Positions 9,065-17,953 are shown, counted from the first letter of the stretch. The stretch is 64,000 nt of DNA from Actinophytocola oryzae (GCF_004364325.1 NZ_SOCP01000004.1:434001-498000); one strand, 5' to 3'. Notes: a model not told the origin generated them from the sequence alone. Program-made: numbers and translations.

Positions 9065-9679
9065 GTGGCGGACAAGCGTCGAAGAGGCAGGCCGCCCAGG
9101 TCCGACGGCGCGGACACGCGCCAGGAGATCCTCCGGGTGGCCCGACAGGTGTTCAGCGAGCTGGGTTACGAGCGCACCACGTTCCAGGAGATCGCGAGCA
9201 GGGCGGGCTTGACGAGGCCCGCGGTCAACCACTATTTCCGTGACAAGGCGGCGCTGTATCGCGCGCTGTTCGATTCCGTGCAGGAGGGCGTGGTCGGCGC
9301 CAGTGTCGAGCAGGCGGCCGCGAAGAAGACCCTGTCGGGGCGGCTGTCGGCGTTCCTGGAGTCGGCCGTCCGAATCGACTCGCGGGACCGGTCGTTCGCC
9401 CGCTTCATGGCGGCCTCGGTGCTCGATGGGTACCGGCACGAGGACCTCCGAGGCAGCACACTCGAGCAGATCGAGCAGGTGCGCGAGTTCGTGCGACAGG
9501 CGCTGCGGGCCGCTGTCGAATCAGGCGAGTTGCGCGAGGACACGGACATTCCGGCCGTGACGGAAATGCTCATCGCGGTTTTGTGGGGAATGGCTTTGTA
9601 TGCGGGCTTCGTCGGCACTCATGATCAATTGGAAGAGATAGTGGACCAATTCTCCCGGCTGATAGCCGGTGCGCTCTGA
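9065..9679 (+). CDS. TetR-family transcriptional regulator
   Basis: A 204-residue TetR repressor. The N-terminal helix-turn-helix spans roughly residues 18-63: TRQEILRVARQVFSELGYER, then TTFQEIASRAGLTRPAVNHY and FRDKAALY. The C-terminal ligand domain is helical, with a hydrophobic stretch near the end (AVLWGMALYAGFVG) typical of TetR_C dimer contacts. The GTG at 9065 is the start. It is divergent from the PEP-utilising enzyme gene, so that gene and itself are the likely targets. The ligand cannot be inferred. Confidence 0.88.
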   Translation: MADKRRRGRPPRSDGADTRQEILRVARQVFSELGYERTTFQEIASRAGLTRPAVNHYFRDKAALYRALFDSVQEGVVGASVEQAAAKKTLSGRLSAFLESAVRIDSRDRSFARFMAASVLDGYRHEDLRGSTLEQIEQVREFVRQALRAAVESGELREDTDIPAVTEMLIAVLWGMALYAGFVGTHDQLEEIVDQFSRLIAGAL

Positions 9680-9795
9680 TGTGGACGTCCGGCCGCCCGT
9701 CCGACCCTCTGACCAGCCGCTTCGCCATGGCGCCGACTGTCCATAATTGACGCTGCCGTAAATTTCGACCCGGTGGGGCGCCGAACAGTGTTGTT

Positions 9796-9808
9796 TATAG
9801 TAACGACG
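9796..9808 (+). promoter_or_regulatory. -10 element placing a leaderless start for the second TetR gene
   Basis: TATAGT at 9796-9801 is a good -10 hexamer and lies 6 nt before the GTG at 9808, so the transcript probably begins at the start codon. The overlapping GTT-N2-T-N3-A-N2-AAC (9791-9804 region) is an imperfect inverted repeat that could be the autoregulatory operator. Confidence 0.5.
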
Positions 9809-10461
9809 TGGTCAGACCCAAGGTTCCGTTGATCTCGCGGCGCAAAGCGTTGGAGGTCGCTCTCGAGATCATCGACAGCGACGGACTCGACGCGCTGAGT
9901 ATCCGGCGCCTCGCGACCGCGCTGGGTGTCAACGGCGCCTCCCTCTACCACCACTTCAGCAGCAAGGAGGACATCGTCGTCGGCACGGTGGACCTGGCGC
10001 TGTCGGAGGTGCGTGGGGGAGGCGAGCCGGGCGCGTCCTGGCGTGAGTGGCTGCCGGAGAACGCGCGCAGCCTGCGTCACGCTCTGCTGGCCCACCCCGC
10101 GCTGCTACCGGTGGTCGTCGGAGCCAGGTCACACGGTCTGGGCGCACGCCTGCTGGACGCCTCGGCAGCCCGCCTGATGGGTGACGGCGTCCCCAGTGCC
10201 GTGGTGATGCCCCTGCTCGACGCCCTGGCGGCGTTCGCCATCAGCAGCGCCCTGCACGAGACCCAGAGCGGCAATCCGGACGAAAGCGCCGCCGAGGAGT
10301 ACCCGGCCCTGGCGAAGGCGGCGGCCGAACGCGGCCTGGACGCCGACCAGATCTACGACCTGGTCATCACGAGCATCCTGCAGGCCATCGACACCGCGGT
10401 AGAACAACAACGCGCACGGTGGATGCCCTCGATACCGATACCCGCCGAGGGCGCGCTGTAG
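9808..10461 (+). CDS. TetR-family regulator with tetracycline-repressor-type C-terminal domain
   Basis: A 217-residue TetR protein. The helix-turn-helix is RRLATALGVNGASLYHHFSS with the following KEDIV. The C-terminal half (SLRHALLAHPALLPVV and LHETQSGN, with a long final helix) resembles the TetR_C_1 class found in tetracycline-type repressors of actinomycetes. It starts with a GTG, has no ribosome binding site, and lies directly after a -10 element, so it is probably leaderless. No transporter or enzyme gene lies beside it in the same direction, so its target is unclear. Confidence 0.86.
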   Translation: MVRPKVPLISRRKALEVALEIIDSDGLDALSIRRLATALGVNGASLYHHFSSKEDIVVGTVDLALSEVRGGGEPGASWREWLPENARSLRHALLAHPALLPVVVGARSHGLGARLLDASAARLMGDGVPSAVVMPLLDALAAFAISSALHETQSGNPDESAAEEYPALAKAAAERGLDADQIYDLVITSILQAIDTAVEQQRARWMPSIPIPAEGAL

Positions 10462-10661
10462 CGGACCTCGTCCTCGACCTGCCGCCACGGCGTCCCTCCT
10501 GGACCGGGGGAAGCCAGTGCCGGCGCGGAGCCCGGCGGTGTTGGACGGTGGTCGCGGCAGCCCCGCAGGGGGCAGGATCGGACTTCGGCTCCGCCACGGA
10601 CCTCACCAGGTCGCGCCGGTCCTCTGTCGTGAGGGCCGACGTGACGTGTGTGCCGCCATCG

Positions 10662-11747
10662 TCAGCGGCTGGGTACGTCGCCGACGTTGTTCACCACGCC
10701 GGTGACGAGTGAGCTGGAGTCTCGGACGGTGCCCCTCGGCGTGCCCTGGGTACCGTCGTCGGTGGAACGGAACCCGATGTACTGCCCGGTGGCCGGGTCG
10801 ATGATGATCTCCGTGCCCTTCCCGCCGAAGGCGACGCCCTCGCGTCCGTCCAGGTTGGCGAGGTCGTCGGTGATCCGGATGCCTGGTACCAGTGCGAGCG
10901 CCCGGTACAGCGCCGCGCGCAGGTCGCTGGGCACGAGTCCGCTGCGCAACCAGATGTCGCACCGCTGAAGCGCTTGTTCGAGGCTGTTGCCGAGGTGGTC
11001 GCGCAGCAACGTGGTCGGGTCGCGGGGCAGGGTCGCGATCATGGCCGAGGTGAGTCCTTGGTCGTTGAACTCGCGGTGGCACGGGTCGGCGGATCTGCTC
11101 CGGAAGTCGCCGCAGAGGGCGGTTCGCCTGCCCAGCGAAGGACCGCTGTCGAGCGTGCTCCTGTCCGCTTCCGTCGCGCCGTCGTCGACGAGGATTTCCG
11201 GTGGAGCGTCCTGGTCGACGTCCTTTGTCCAGATCCCGGACTCGTCGTAGGGCACCCACGTCGTCTCGGTTGTGCGCACGCGCCAGGCGAGGGTCAACCT
11301 GTCAGCGTTCCACGCCGTGCCGACCACCGAGATCCGCTCGGACACGTACCGGTACTGGCCGGGGAGGATCGGCTCGTCCTTCTGCTCGATCGCCTGATCG
11401 GCGGCTTCGTTGAGCGTGAGCGTGACGTTCGCCGGTGACGTGGTGCCGCCGGGCGACACCGGGTGCACGGGCGTCGTGGGCGTCGACGTGGTGCCGACCA
11501 GCACGACGACCGCGCCCGCGACGGCGACGCTCACCGTCGTCCAGCTCGCTGTGCGCACCTTGCGGTGCGTGGGCCTGTGGCGCGACAGGTAGCAATGCAC
11601 GTCACCCGCGTGCCGATCGAAGATCGCGGCGAACTCCTGCGGTGCCCGCGTCGACCGAGCGATCACCGTCGCGTCGTCGGTTTCCAGGTCGAGCTCCCCA
11701 GGCACGGATGCCGACCACACCTCAGAGGGCTGCACACGTTCGGTCAT
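10662..11747 (-). CDS. Chimera of ECF sigma factor start and CU044_5270-like membrane protein
   Basis: A 361-residue protein with two unrelated parts. Residues about 20-58 (DDATVIARSTRAPQEFAAIF, then DRHAGDVHCYLSR) match the first helices of ECF sigma region 2. Sigma regions 2.3 onward and region 4 are absent. From about residue 60 the sequence is a membrane-anchored protein: HRKVRTASWTTVSVAVAGAV forms one membrane helix, followed by an extracellular domain like CU044_5270 proteins, which usually lie downstream of such sigma genes. A deletion that removed the sigma C-terminus and the partner's N-terminus would explain this. The ATG at 11747 has GAGGGG upstream. Sigma activity is unlikely; the protein may be a relic. 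Confidence 0.75.
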   Translation of the reverse strand: MTERVQPSEVWSASVPGELDLETDDATVIARSTRAPQEFAAIFDRHAGDVHCYLSRHRPTHRKVRTASWTTVSVAVAGAVVVLVGTTSTPTTPVHPVSPGGTTSPANVTLTLNEAADQAIEQKDEPILPGQYRYVSERISVVGTAWNADRLTLAWRVRTTETTWVPYDESGIWTKDVDQDAPPEILVDDGATEADRSTLDSGPSLGRRTALCGDFRSRSADPCHREFNDQGLTSAMIATLPRDPTTLLRDHLGNSLEQALQRCDIWLRSGLVPSDLRAALYRALALVPGIRITDDLANLDGREGVAFGGKGTEIIIDPATGQYIGFRSTDDGTQGTPRGTVRDSSSLVTGVVNNVGDVPSR

Positions 11748-11986
11748 GGGGTCCCCTCGTCGAGCTGCTCTCACCCGGCACTTGGCCGCACACCACGGTC
11801 GAGTTCACGCGGCCGTGGCACGGCAGGGCCGCACCCGGCGGCGCGTCCGGCACGAACGCGCCGCTCAGGCACAGGCCGTCCCAGCTCGTGTGCCAGATCC
11901 CGGTGAAACGCGCTGTGTCAGGCTGTGCGCATGGCGGCGCCGACGCGGCGTCCTGCGGACGTTGCCCCGGATCACCCGAGAACAAG

Positions 11987-12002
11987 TGTGGTCTAGACCT
12001 CC
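11987..12002. promoter_or_regulatory. DasR-like operator, copy 1
   Basis: TGTGGTCTAGACCTCC contains the palindromic core GGTCTAGACC. It matches the Streptomyces dre consensus (A, C/G, TGGTCTAGACCA, C/G, T) across the whole core. DasR is a GntR repressor released by glucosamine-6-phosphate and controls chitinase genes. Confidence 0.75.
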
Positions 12003-12023
12003 TGCGAAACAGCGGCTAACGTT

Positions 12024-12039
12024 ACTGGTCTGGACCGCC
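12024..12039. promoter_or_regulatory. DasR-like operator, copy 2
   Basis: ACTGGTCTGGACCGCC matches the dre consensus with one change in the core (A to G) and a weaker right flank. It lies 37 bp from copy 1. Paired direct copies of TGGTCTAGACC-type elements are a classical feature of Streptomyces chitinase promoters. Confidence 0.75.
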
Positions 12040-12143
12040 TCCCATACCTGCGGCAACATGGACCGGCTCGAGAAACGCGCAGGGCTAAAACTTTCACGGC
12101 AGCGACAACGACGGATGCCGGGCCGCGATGAAGGGAGTCTGAG

Positions 12144-13181
12144 ATGTTCGGACGCGCGCTGAGCGTGGTTCTTGCGGCTCTGCTGGCGGTTCCCCTGGTT
12201 CCGTCATCCGCCGTGGCGGCGGCCGACGTGTGCGCGGTGAAGTCCAGACCCACCGGGAAGGTCCTGCAGGGTTACTGGGAGAACTGGGACGGCGCGTCGA
12301 ACGGCGTGCACCCACCGCTGGGCTGGATTCCCATTACCGACAGTCGGATCAAGCAGCACGGGTACAACGTGATCAACGCCGCGTTCCCCGTGATCCGCTC
12401 GGACGGCACGGTCCTGTGGCAGGACGGGATGGACTCGACCGTGAAGGTCGCGACGCCGGCCGAGATGTGCCAGGCGAAGGCGAACGGCGCGACGATCCTG
12501 ATGTCGATCGGTGGCGCCGCGGCGGGCATCGACCTGTCCAACACGGCCGTGGCGAACCGTTTCGTCGCGACGATCGTGCCGATCCTGAAGACGTACAACT
12601 TCGACGGCATCGACATCGACATCGAGACGGGCCTGGTCGGCAGCGGGAACATCAACGCCCTGTCGACGTCACAGGCGAACCTCGTCCGCATCATCGACGG
12701 GGTGCTGGCGCAGATGCCGTCGAACTTCGGCCTGACCATGGCACCGGAAACCGCGTACGTCACCGGCGGAAGCGTCGCGTACGGCTCGATCTGGGGCGCG
12801 TACCTGCCCATCGTCAAGAAGTACGCGGACAACGGCCGCCTCTGGTGGCTGAACATGCAGTACTACAACGGAAGTATGTACGGTTGCGCGGGCGACTCGT
12901 ACGAGGCGGGCACGGTGCGTGGGTTCACCGAACAGACGAACTGCCTCAACCGCGGTCTGGTGGTCCAGGGCACGACGATCCGCGTCCCCTACGACAAGCA
13001 GGTCCCCGGCCTGCCCGCGCAGCAGGGCGCGGGCGGCGGCTACCTGCCACCCTCGCTCACGGCCCAGGCGTGGAACACCTACGGCGGCGCGCTCAAGGGC
13101 CTGATGACGTGGTCGGTCAACTGGGACGGCTCACGGAACTGGACCTTCGGCGACAACGTCAGATCCCTGCAGGGTCGCTGA
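12144..13181 (+). CDS. Secreted GH18 chitinase
   Basis: A 345-residue secreted chitinase. A signal peptide (basic start, then VVLAALLAVPLVPSSAVAAA) is followed directly by the GH18 barrel. The catalytic motif DGIDIDIE is at about residues 154-161 with Glu161 as the acid/base, and SIGGAAAG forms the conserved third-strand motif. MQYYN and the late Trp (MTWSVNWD) complete the barrel. There is no carbohydrate-binding or fibronectin domain, so this is a single-domain chitinase of the bacterial ChiD/ChiC type. Two DasR-like sites upstream suggest repression relieved by amino-sugar phosphates. Confidence 0.93.
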   Translation: MFGRALSVVLAALLAVPLVPSSAVAAADVCAVKSRPTGKVLQGYWENWDGASNGVHPPLGWIPITDSRIKQHGYNVINAAFPVIRSDGTVLWQDGMDSTVKVATPAEMCQAKANGATILMSIGGAAAGIDLSNTAVANRFVATIVPILKTYNFDGIDIDIETGLVGSGNINALSTSQANLVRIIDGVLAQMPSNFGLTMAPETAYVTGGSVAYGSIWGAYLPIVKKYADNGRLWWLNMQYYNGSMYGCAGDSYEAGTVRGFTEQTNCLNRGLVVQGTTIRVPYDKQVPGLPAQQGAGGGYLPPSLTAQAWNTYGGALKGLMTWSVNWDGSRNWTFGDNVRSLQGR

Positions 13182-13306
13182 TCCAGTGCGCCGCACGGCG
13201 CGTCGGTCGGTGCCGTCGATCCGGTAGTGGATCCTGTGGAGGTTCAGGTGGGTCATCCGGTCTCCGTCAGGAGTGGCACGGTCTGACCCGTCTAGCGCGT
13301 CGGCGG

Positions 13307-14218
13307 TCATGCCGGCTCGCGGCACCACCTTTCATGCCGGACGAGGGCGTCGGCGAGCGCGGCGCCGAGCAGGGGCACGGCCGCGCACGTCGGTGGGACG
13401 GGCCAGACGACCGAGGTGCGCCACGTCAGCGCGAGGTCACTGATGGGCCGCCACACGAGGTTGTCGGTGATGCTGAGCCCGGGGTTGCGGATGGCGATCG
13501 CGTTGTCGCTGGCGAGCAGCGCACTGAGCAGGCGGGTGATGTGCTTGCCGGTACTGGGTTGTAGCCCCAGCGCGGTGAGCGCCGCGACCGTCTCGTCATA
13601 GAGCCCGGGAGCCATCTGCCGGGGGAACACCACCAGCGGGTACCGGTCGAGGTCGGTCGCCGACACGGCGTCGTGGCCGGCGAGCGGGTGGGTGGCGGCC
13701 ATGATGGCGCCGACCGGGGTGGCCAGTGCGGGCTCGACATGCAGGCCCCGGCCGGGGAACGGGTGGCGGAGCATCCCGAGGTCGAATCGTCCACTGTGGA
13801 GTGTGTCGGTCTGCTCGCCGGTGCTGGCCTCGGTGATCTCCACGGTGATCCGCACCGTCGGGTCCTCGGTGACCCCGTCGATCGCGGCCACGAAGTCCTG
13901 CACGGTCGCGGCCGAGGTGTCCGGGGTGATCGCGACGTGCAGTGTGCGGCCCGGCCGCGCCCGCAGTGCCCCGGCAACCCGTTGTGCCTGCTCGAAAGCG
14001 TCGACCGCGTGCCGCGCGGCGGGCAGGAACCGGTGCCCGGCAGGCGTCAGCGCCACCCCCCTCGATGTTCGTTCGAACAGCGGCGTGCCGACCTCGTGCT
14101 CGAGGTCCCTGATCCGGGCGGACAGCGGGGGCTGGCTCATGTGCAGGTGCCGCGCGGCGCGCCCGAAATGCAGCTCGGTGGCGACCGCGAGGAAGTATCG
14201 CAGGTGCCGGATCTCCAT
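13307..14218 (-). CDS. LysR-family transcriptional regulator
   Basis: A 303-residue LysR regulator. The N-terminal winged helix is unmistakable (HLRYFLAVATELHFGRAAR, HMSQPPLSARIRDLE, then VGTPLFERTSRGVALTPAG). The rest is the periplasmic-binding-like effector domain. It is divergent from the four-gene catabolic operon at 14314-18702 with a 95-bp gap that contains a T-N11-A palindrome. It is therefore the probable activator of that operon, with a pathway substrate or CoA-linked intermediate as coinducer. Confidence 0.93.
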   Translation of the reverse strand: MEIRHLRYFLAVATELHFGRAARHLHMSQPPLSARIRDLEHEVGTPLFERTSRGVALTPAGHRFLPAARHAVDAFEQAQRVAGALRARPGRTLHVAITPDTSAATVQDFVAAIDGVTEDPTVRITVEITEASTGEQTDTLHSGRFDLGMLRHPFPGRGLHVEPALATPVGAIMAATHPLAGHDAVSATDLDRYPLVVFPRQMAPGLYDETVAALTALGLQPSTGKHITRLLSALLASDNAIAIRNPGLSITDNLVWRPISDLALTWRTSVVWPVPPTCAAVPLLGAALADALVRHERWCREPA

Positions 14219-14240
14219 CGAGTGATTCTACCGCCCGTCG

Positions 14241-14255
14241 ATACCGGTCCGGTAT
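14241..14255. promoter_or_regulatory. LysR-type T-N11-A operator
   Basis: ATACCGG-T-CCGGTAT is a perfect 7-bp inverted repeat around one base, and its inner 13 nt fit the LysR box T-N11-A. It lies 22 bp from the LysR start and about 60 bp ahead of the first operon gene, the usual position for a recognition site that serves both autorepression and activation. Confidence 0.75.
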
Positions 14256-14313
14256 GGCCGCAGGTCGCCATTGGTGTTGGACGCTGGGTCGACGCCGGCG
14301 CTTTGATGCTGCC

Positions 14314-15099
14314 ATGACGGAAACGACGCCAAGTACGGCGACGGCCGACCAGGAGCGGTTCGCATACCTCGACCGTCGGGGTGCCGTGGCCGTCGTGGTC
14401 ATGAACCGTCCGGACAAGCTCAACGCCTGGACCGAGAGCATGCGCGCGGAGGTCGCGGAACTGCTCGTCGCGGCCGGGGACGACGACTCGGTCGGGGCGA
14501 TCGTGCTGACCGGCACCGGTCGGGGGTTCTGCGCGGGCCAGGACTTCGGCGAGGCACGCGGGTTCGACCAGGCGCACACCGAGTCGTGGCTCGCCGGGAT
14601 CAAGGCGTTCTTCGACGTCGTCCGCGACCAGGACAAGCCGACGGTGGCGGCGGTCAACGGCGTCGCGGCGGGGTCGGGTTTCCAGGTGGCGCTGCTGATG
14701 GACGTGCGGGTGGCGCACGAGTCGGCGACGCTCGGCCAGCCGGAGGTCAGCTCGGGCATCCCCAGCATCACCGGCACCTACCTGATGTCGGTGGCGCTCG
14801 GCCTTTCCCGCACCACCGAGCTGGTTCTGTCCGGGCGCCTGATGACCGCGCACGAGGCCCACGCGGCAGGCGCGGTGCACGAGGTCGTCACCGGCGACGT
14901 CGTGACCGCCGCGGTGGCACGGGCGGCGAGGCTGGCCGCCCAGCCCGCGGGCGCGGTCGCCGGCACCAAGCGGTGGCTGCGGGCGATGACCGAGCGGGAC
15001 TACCTGGCGGCGTTCGAGTTCGCGCGGGTCCAGCACGGCGAGGCGTTCGCCTCGGGTGCGCCGCAGGAGCTGATGACCGACTTCCTGGGCAGGCGATGA
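14314..15099 (+). CDS. Enoyl-CoA hydratase/isomerase-family protein
   Basis: A 261-residue crotonase-fold protein. The oxyanion-hole segments are visible as RGFCAGQDF and NGVAAGSGFQVALLMDVRVA. The position usually holding the first hydratase Glu falls in GQPEVSSGIPSITG, so a general hydratase or isomerase role fits, but the exact reaction is open. The start is the ATG at 14314; a weak TTTGAT -10 at 14302-14307 would make it leaderless. It opens the LysR-controlled operon, and its stop overlaps the CoA ligase gene as ATGA. Confidence 0.88.
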   Translation: MTETTPSTATADQERFAYLDRRGAVAVVVMNRPDKLNAWTESMRAEVAELLVAAGDDDSVGAIVLTGTGRGFCAGQDFGEARGFDQAHTESWLAGIKAFFDVVRDQDKPTVAAVNGVAAGSGFQVALLMDVRVAHESATLGQPEVSSGIPSITGTYLMSVALGLSRTTELVLSGRLMTAHEAHAAGAVHEVVTGDVVTAAVARAARLAAQPAGAVAGTKRWLRAMTERDYLAAFEFARVQHGEAFASGAPQELMTDFLGRR

Positions 15100-16640
15100 G
15101 CGCGATGGCCTACTGGGCAACGGTTCCGGAGAAGTACAACATCGCCGTCGACGTGTCCGGCCAGAACCCGGACGGCGTCGCGATGATCTACCGCCGTCTC
15201 GGCGGTGCCGACCAGCACGTGTCCTGGGACTGGCTTTCGCACCGGACCGGCCAGTTCGGTAGCTACCTGCGGCAGCGCGGAGTGGGTCCCGGCGACCGGG
15301 TGGTCGTGGTGCTGCCTGCGTCGCCGGACACCGCCGCCGCGATCCTCGGCACGTTGTGGATCGGCGCCGTGCTGGTGCCGACCAGTCCACTGTGGAGCGC
15401 GGAGGCGCTGGGTCACCGCGTCCGCGACTGCGATCCGACGGTGGTCCTCACCACCCCGGACCGCGCCGGGGACCTGGGTGGCTCGCTGCCCGTCCCGGTG
15501 ACGGCGCTGACCGGCGACCTGCTCGACGGGGTGTCCTCCGCCTGCGAGCCGGAGCCGACGGCGGCCGACGACCCGGCGGCCATCTACTACACGTCGGGTA
15601 CGTCCGGCCCGGCCAAGGGCATCGTGCACGCGCACCGCTGGCTGCTCGGCCACAACGAGTTCGGCCTGTGCCACGAGCTTCGGCGCGGCGAGGTCTTCCA
15701 CGGCGCCGGCGAATGGGCCTGGTCGCTCGCGAAGCTCCTCGGCCCGTGGCGACACCGTGCGATCCCGTTCGTGTTCCCCCAGACCGGCGCGTTCGACCCC
15801 GTGGCGCTGTTCGGCGCGCTGGCCTCGGCGGGGGTCGAGAACGTCCTGCTGAACCCGACGGTCGTGCGCAGGCTGCGCACGGCGATGCCCGACGCGGGCG
15901 CGCGTCTCGGGCTGACGCTGCGGCGGGCCTACTCCTCGTCGGAACCACTGCCGCCTGACCTGGCCGACTGGTTCGCCGGCCAGTTCGGCGTGCCGCTGTA
16001 CGACTACTACGGACTGACCGAGTCGTACCCGATGATCGGCGTCCTGCCCGGCACCACCCCGCCGCGGGGCTCGATGGGCCGTCCGCTGCCCGGGTGGGAG
16101 GTGGCCCTGCTCGGCGAGGACGGCGAGCAGGTCGGCCCGGACACGCCCGGCGAGATCTGCCTGCGGGCCGGAAGCAACCCGCAGTTCCCGCTCGGCTACT
16201 GGAACCGTCCACATGACACGGCGGCGGCCTTCCACGGCACCTGGTTCCACACCGGGGACACCGCCGTGCGGGACCAGGAGGGCTATCTGTACTTCCTCGG
16301 CCGCAACGACGACGTCATCATCTCCTCCGGTTACCGCATCGGCCCCTACGACCTGGAGGCCGTGCTCGACGCGCACCCCGCCGTCGCCGAGTCGGCCGTC
16401 GTCGGCGACCCCGATCCGGACCGCGGCCAGATCGTCCACGCCTACGTCGTGCTCGTGCCGGGGCAGGAGTCCTCGCCAGAGCTGACCCGCGACCTCCAGG
16501 AACACGTCAGGACCAGGCACTCGCGGTTCACCTACCCGCGCCGGATCGACTACGTCACCGCGCTTCCCCGTTCCACGACCAACAAGATCCGGCGCGGTGC
16601 CCTGCGCTCCGCGACGACCACCCGGAGGTCGCTGCCATGA
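15096..16640 (+). CDS. Acyl-CoA ligase (AMP-binding)
   Basis: A 514-residue member of the acyl-adenylate-forming superfamily. It activates a carboxylic acid with ATP and joins it to CoA. The ATP-binding motif is YYTSGTSGPAKGIVHAHR, the A5 motif is YDYYGLTES, TGDTAVRDQEGYLYFLGR is the A7/A8 hinge region, and the catalytic Lys lies in the C-terminal NKIRRGALR. The overall look is that of medium-chain or aromatic acid (benzoate-type) ligases. It is coupled to the hydratase gene upstream and the transporter gene downstream by ATGA overlaps. Confidence 0.9.
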   Translation: MSAMAYWATVPEKYNIAVDVSGQNPDGVAMIYRRLGGADQHVSWDWLSHRTGQFGSYLRQRGVGPGDRVVVVLPASPDTAAAILGTLWIGAVLVPTSPLWSAEALGHRVRDCDPTVVLTTPDRAGDLGGSLPVPVTALTGDLLDGVSSACEPEPTAADDPAAIYYTSGTSGPAKGIVHAHRWLLGHNEFGLCHELRRGEVFHGAGEWAWSLAKLLGPWRHRAIPFVFPQTGAFDPVALFGALASAGVENVLLNPTVVRRLRTAMPDAGARLGLTLRRAYSSSEPLPPDLADWFAGQFGVPLYDYYGLTESYPMIGVLPGTTPPRGSMGRPLPGWEVALLGEDGEQVGPDTPGEICLRAGSNPQFPLGYWNRPHDTAAAFHGTWFHTGDTAVRDQEGYLYFLGRNDDVIISSGYRIGPYDLEAVLDAHPAVAESAVVGDPDPDRGQIVHAYVVLVPGQESSPELTRDLQEHVRTRHSRFTYPRRIDYVTALPRSTTNKIRRGALRSATTTRRSLP

Positions 16641-17953
16641 CCACTGTCGTGACCCCAACACCCGAGCTCAGGCGCAAGGCGGTCCGCGCGGCCGGGATCG
16701 GGAACTTCGTCGAGTGGTATGACTTCGCGCTGTACGGCTACTTCGCCACGACTCTCGCGGACCAGTTCTTCCCCGGCCACGACCCCACGGCGCGCCTGCT
16801 GGCCACGTTCGCCGTGTTCGGCGTCGGGTTCGTGATCCGGCCGATCGGCGGCATAGTGTTCGGCCGCCTCGGCGACCGGATCGGCCGCCGCACCGCGCTG
16901 ATGGCCGCGGTGGTCGTGATGAGCCTGGCCACGCTCGCGATCGGCCTCCTGCCCGGGTATGGGTCGATCGGCCTCGCGGCACCGCTGCTGCTGCTCGTCT
17001 GCCGCCTGGCACAGGGCTTCTCGGCGGGTGGCGAGCAGGTGGGCGCCAACACGTTCATCATCGAGTACGCCCCGCCCGGTCAGCGGGGCCGGTACGCGTC
17101 GAACATCCCGATCTGGGTCGCGGCCGGCACGATCACCGCGGCGGGCCTCGCGCTGGCGGCCGGTGCGTGGCTGCCGGCGGAGTGGGGGTGGCGGGTGCCG
17201 TTCCTGGTCGCGGGGCCACTCGGCATGATCGGGCTGTACCTGCGCATGAGGATCGAGGACAGCCCGGAGTTCCGGCGCATCCACGCGGTGGGCGACATCG
17301 CCACCGCGCCCCTGTCGGAGGCGATCCGGACCGCGAAGCTGCCGATGCTGGTCCTGTTCGGCTGGGCGATGATCAACGCGATCGGCTTCTACCTGATGGC
17401 TGGCTACCTGACGAGCTACATCACCAAGGAGCTCGGCCGTTCCAGTGAGCTGGCGCTCGGCTCGTCGTGCGTCGGCCTGTTCGCCTTCGGGGTGTCTGCC
17501 GCGGTGGGCGGCCGGCTGTTGGACCGTTTCGGCCGGATCCCCGTCGCCGTCACGGCCGCGATCGCCATCGCCGTGGTGGCCTATCCGGCGTTCATGCTCA
17601 TCCGGACCGACAACCTGGCGGCTGCCCTGCTCGGCCAGGCCCTGATCGGCGGGTTCCTCGGTACGGTCTCGTGCACGACCTGCCTGCTGACCGTCGAGCT
17701 GTTCCCGGCACGCATCCGGTACAGCGCGAGCGCCCTCGCCTACAACCTCTGCTACACGGTCTTCGGCGGCAGCGCGGCGTATGTCGCGACGTGGCTGGTG
17801 GCCACCACCGACTCGGCGGCCGCCCCGGCGGTGTACCTCATGTGCGCGGCGGTGGTGAGCGCGTCCGCCGCGGCGTTCGGCCTCACCCACACCCTCCGCC
17901 CGGCCGCCCGCCCGGCCCCCACTCCCACCCAGATCCCGGAGCCGACGGCATGA
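16637..17953 (+). CDS. MFS transporter of the metabolite:H+ symporter (MHS) family
   Basis: A 438-residue, 12-helix permease. NFVEWYDFALYGYFA at the start and GRLGDRIGRRTAL in the first cytoplasmic loop are the hallmarks of the MHS subfamily (ProP, ShiA, KgtP and relatives). These proteins import small carboxylates with protons. The sequence WRVPFLVAGPLGMIGLYLR and the PEF loop after helix 6 also fit. Lying between a CoA ligase and a racemase-family gene, it probably brings in the acid that the operon degrades. Confidence 0.92.
   Translation: MTTVVTPTPELRRKAVRAAGIGNFVEWYDFALYGYFATTLADQFFPGHDPTARLLATFAVFGVGFVIRPIGGIVFGRLGDRIGRRTALMAAVVVMSLATLAIGLLPGYGSIGLAAPLLLLVCRLAQGFSAGGEQVGANTFIIEYAPPGQRGRYASNIPIWVAAGTITAAGLALAAGAWLPAEWGWRVPFLVAGPLGMIGLYLRMRIEDSPEFRRIHAVGDIATAPLSEAIRTAKLPMLVLFGWAMINAIGFYLMAGYLTSYITKELGRSSELALGSSCVGLFAFGVSAAVGGRLLDRFGRIPVAVTAAIAIAVVAYPAFMLIRTDNLAAALLGQALIGGFLGTVSCTTCLLTVELFPARIRYSASALAYNLCYTVFGGSAAYVATWLVATTDSAAAPAVYLMCAAVVSASAAAFGLTHTLRPAARPAPTPTQIPEPTA

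Larger units (their letters stand above)
11748..12143. other. Gene-free region upstream of chitinase
   Basis: About 400 nt between two divergent genes. The left part shows no convincing gene on either strand; a minus-strand frame at 11722-11985 lacks a ribosome binding site and family signature. The right part holds two DasR-like operators and the chitinase leader, in which AAGGGAG precedes the ATG at 12144. Confidence 0.6.

Noticed and set aside
11722..11985. 87-codon minus-strand frame with some Cys and Trp residues
   Set aside because: No ribosome binding site, overlaps the well-supported chimera start and has no recognisable domain.
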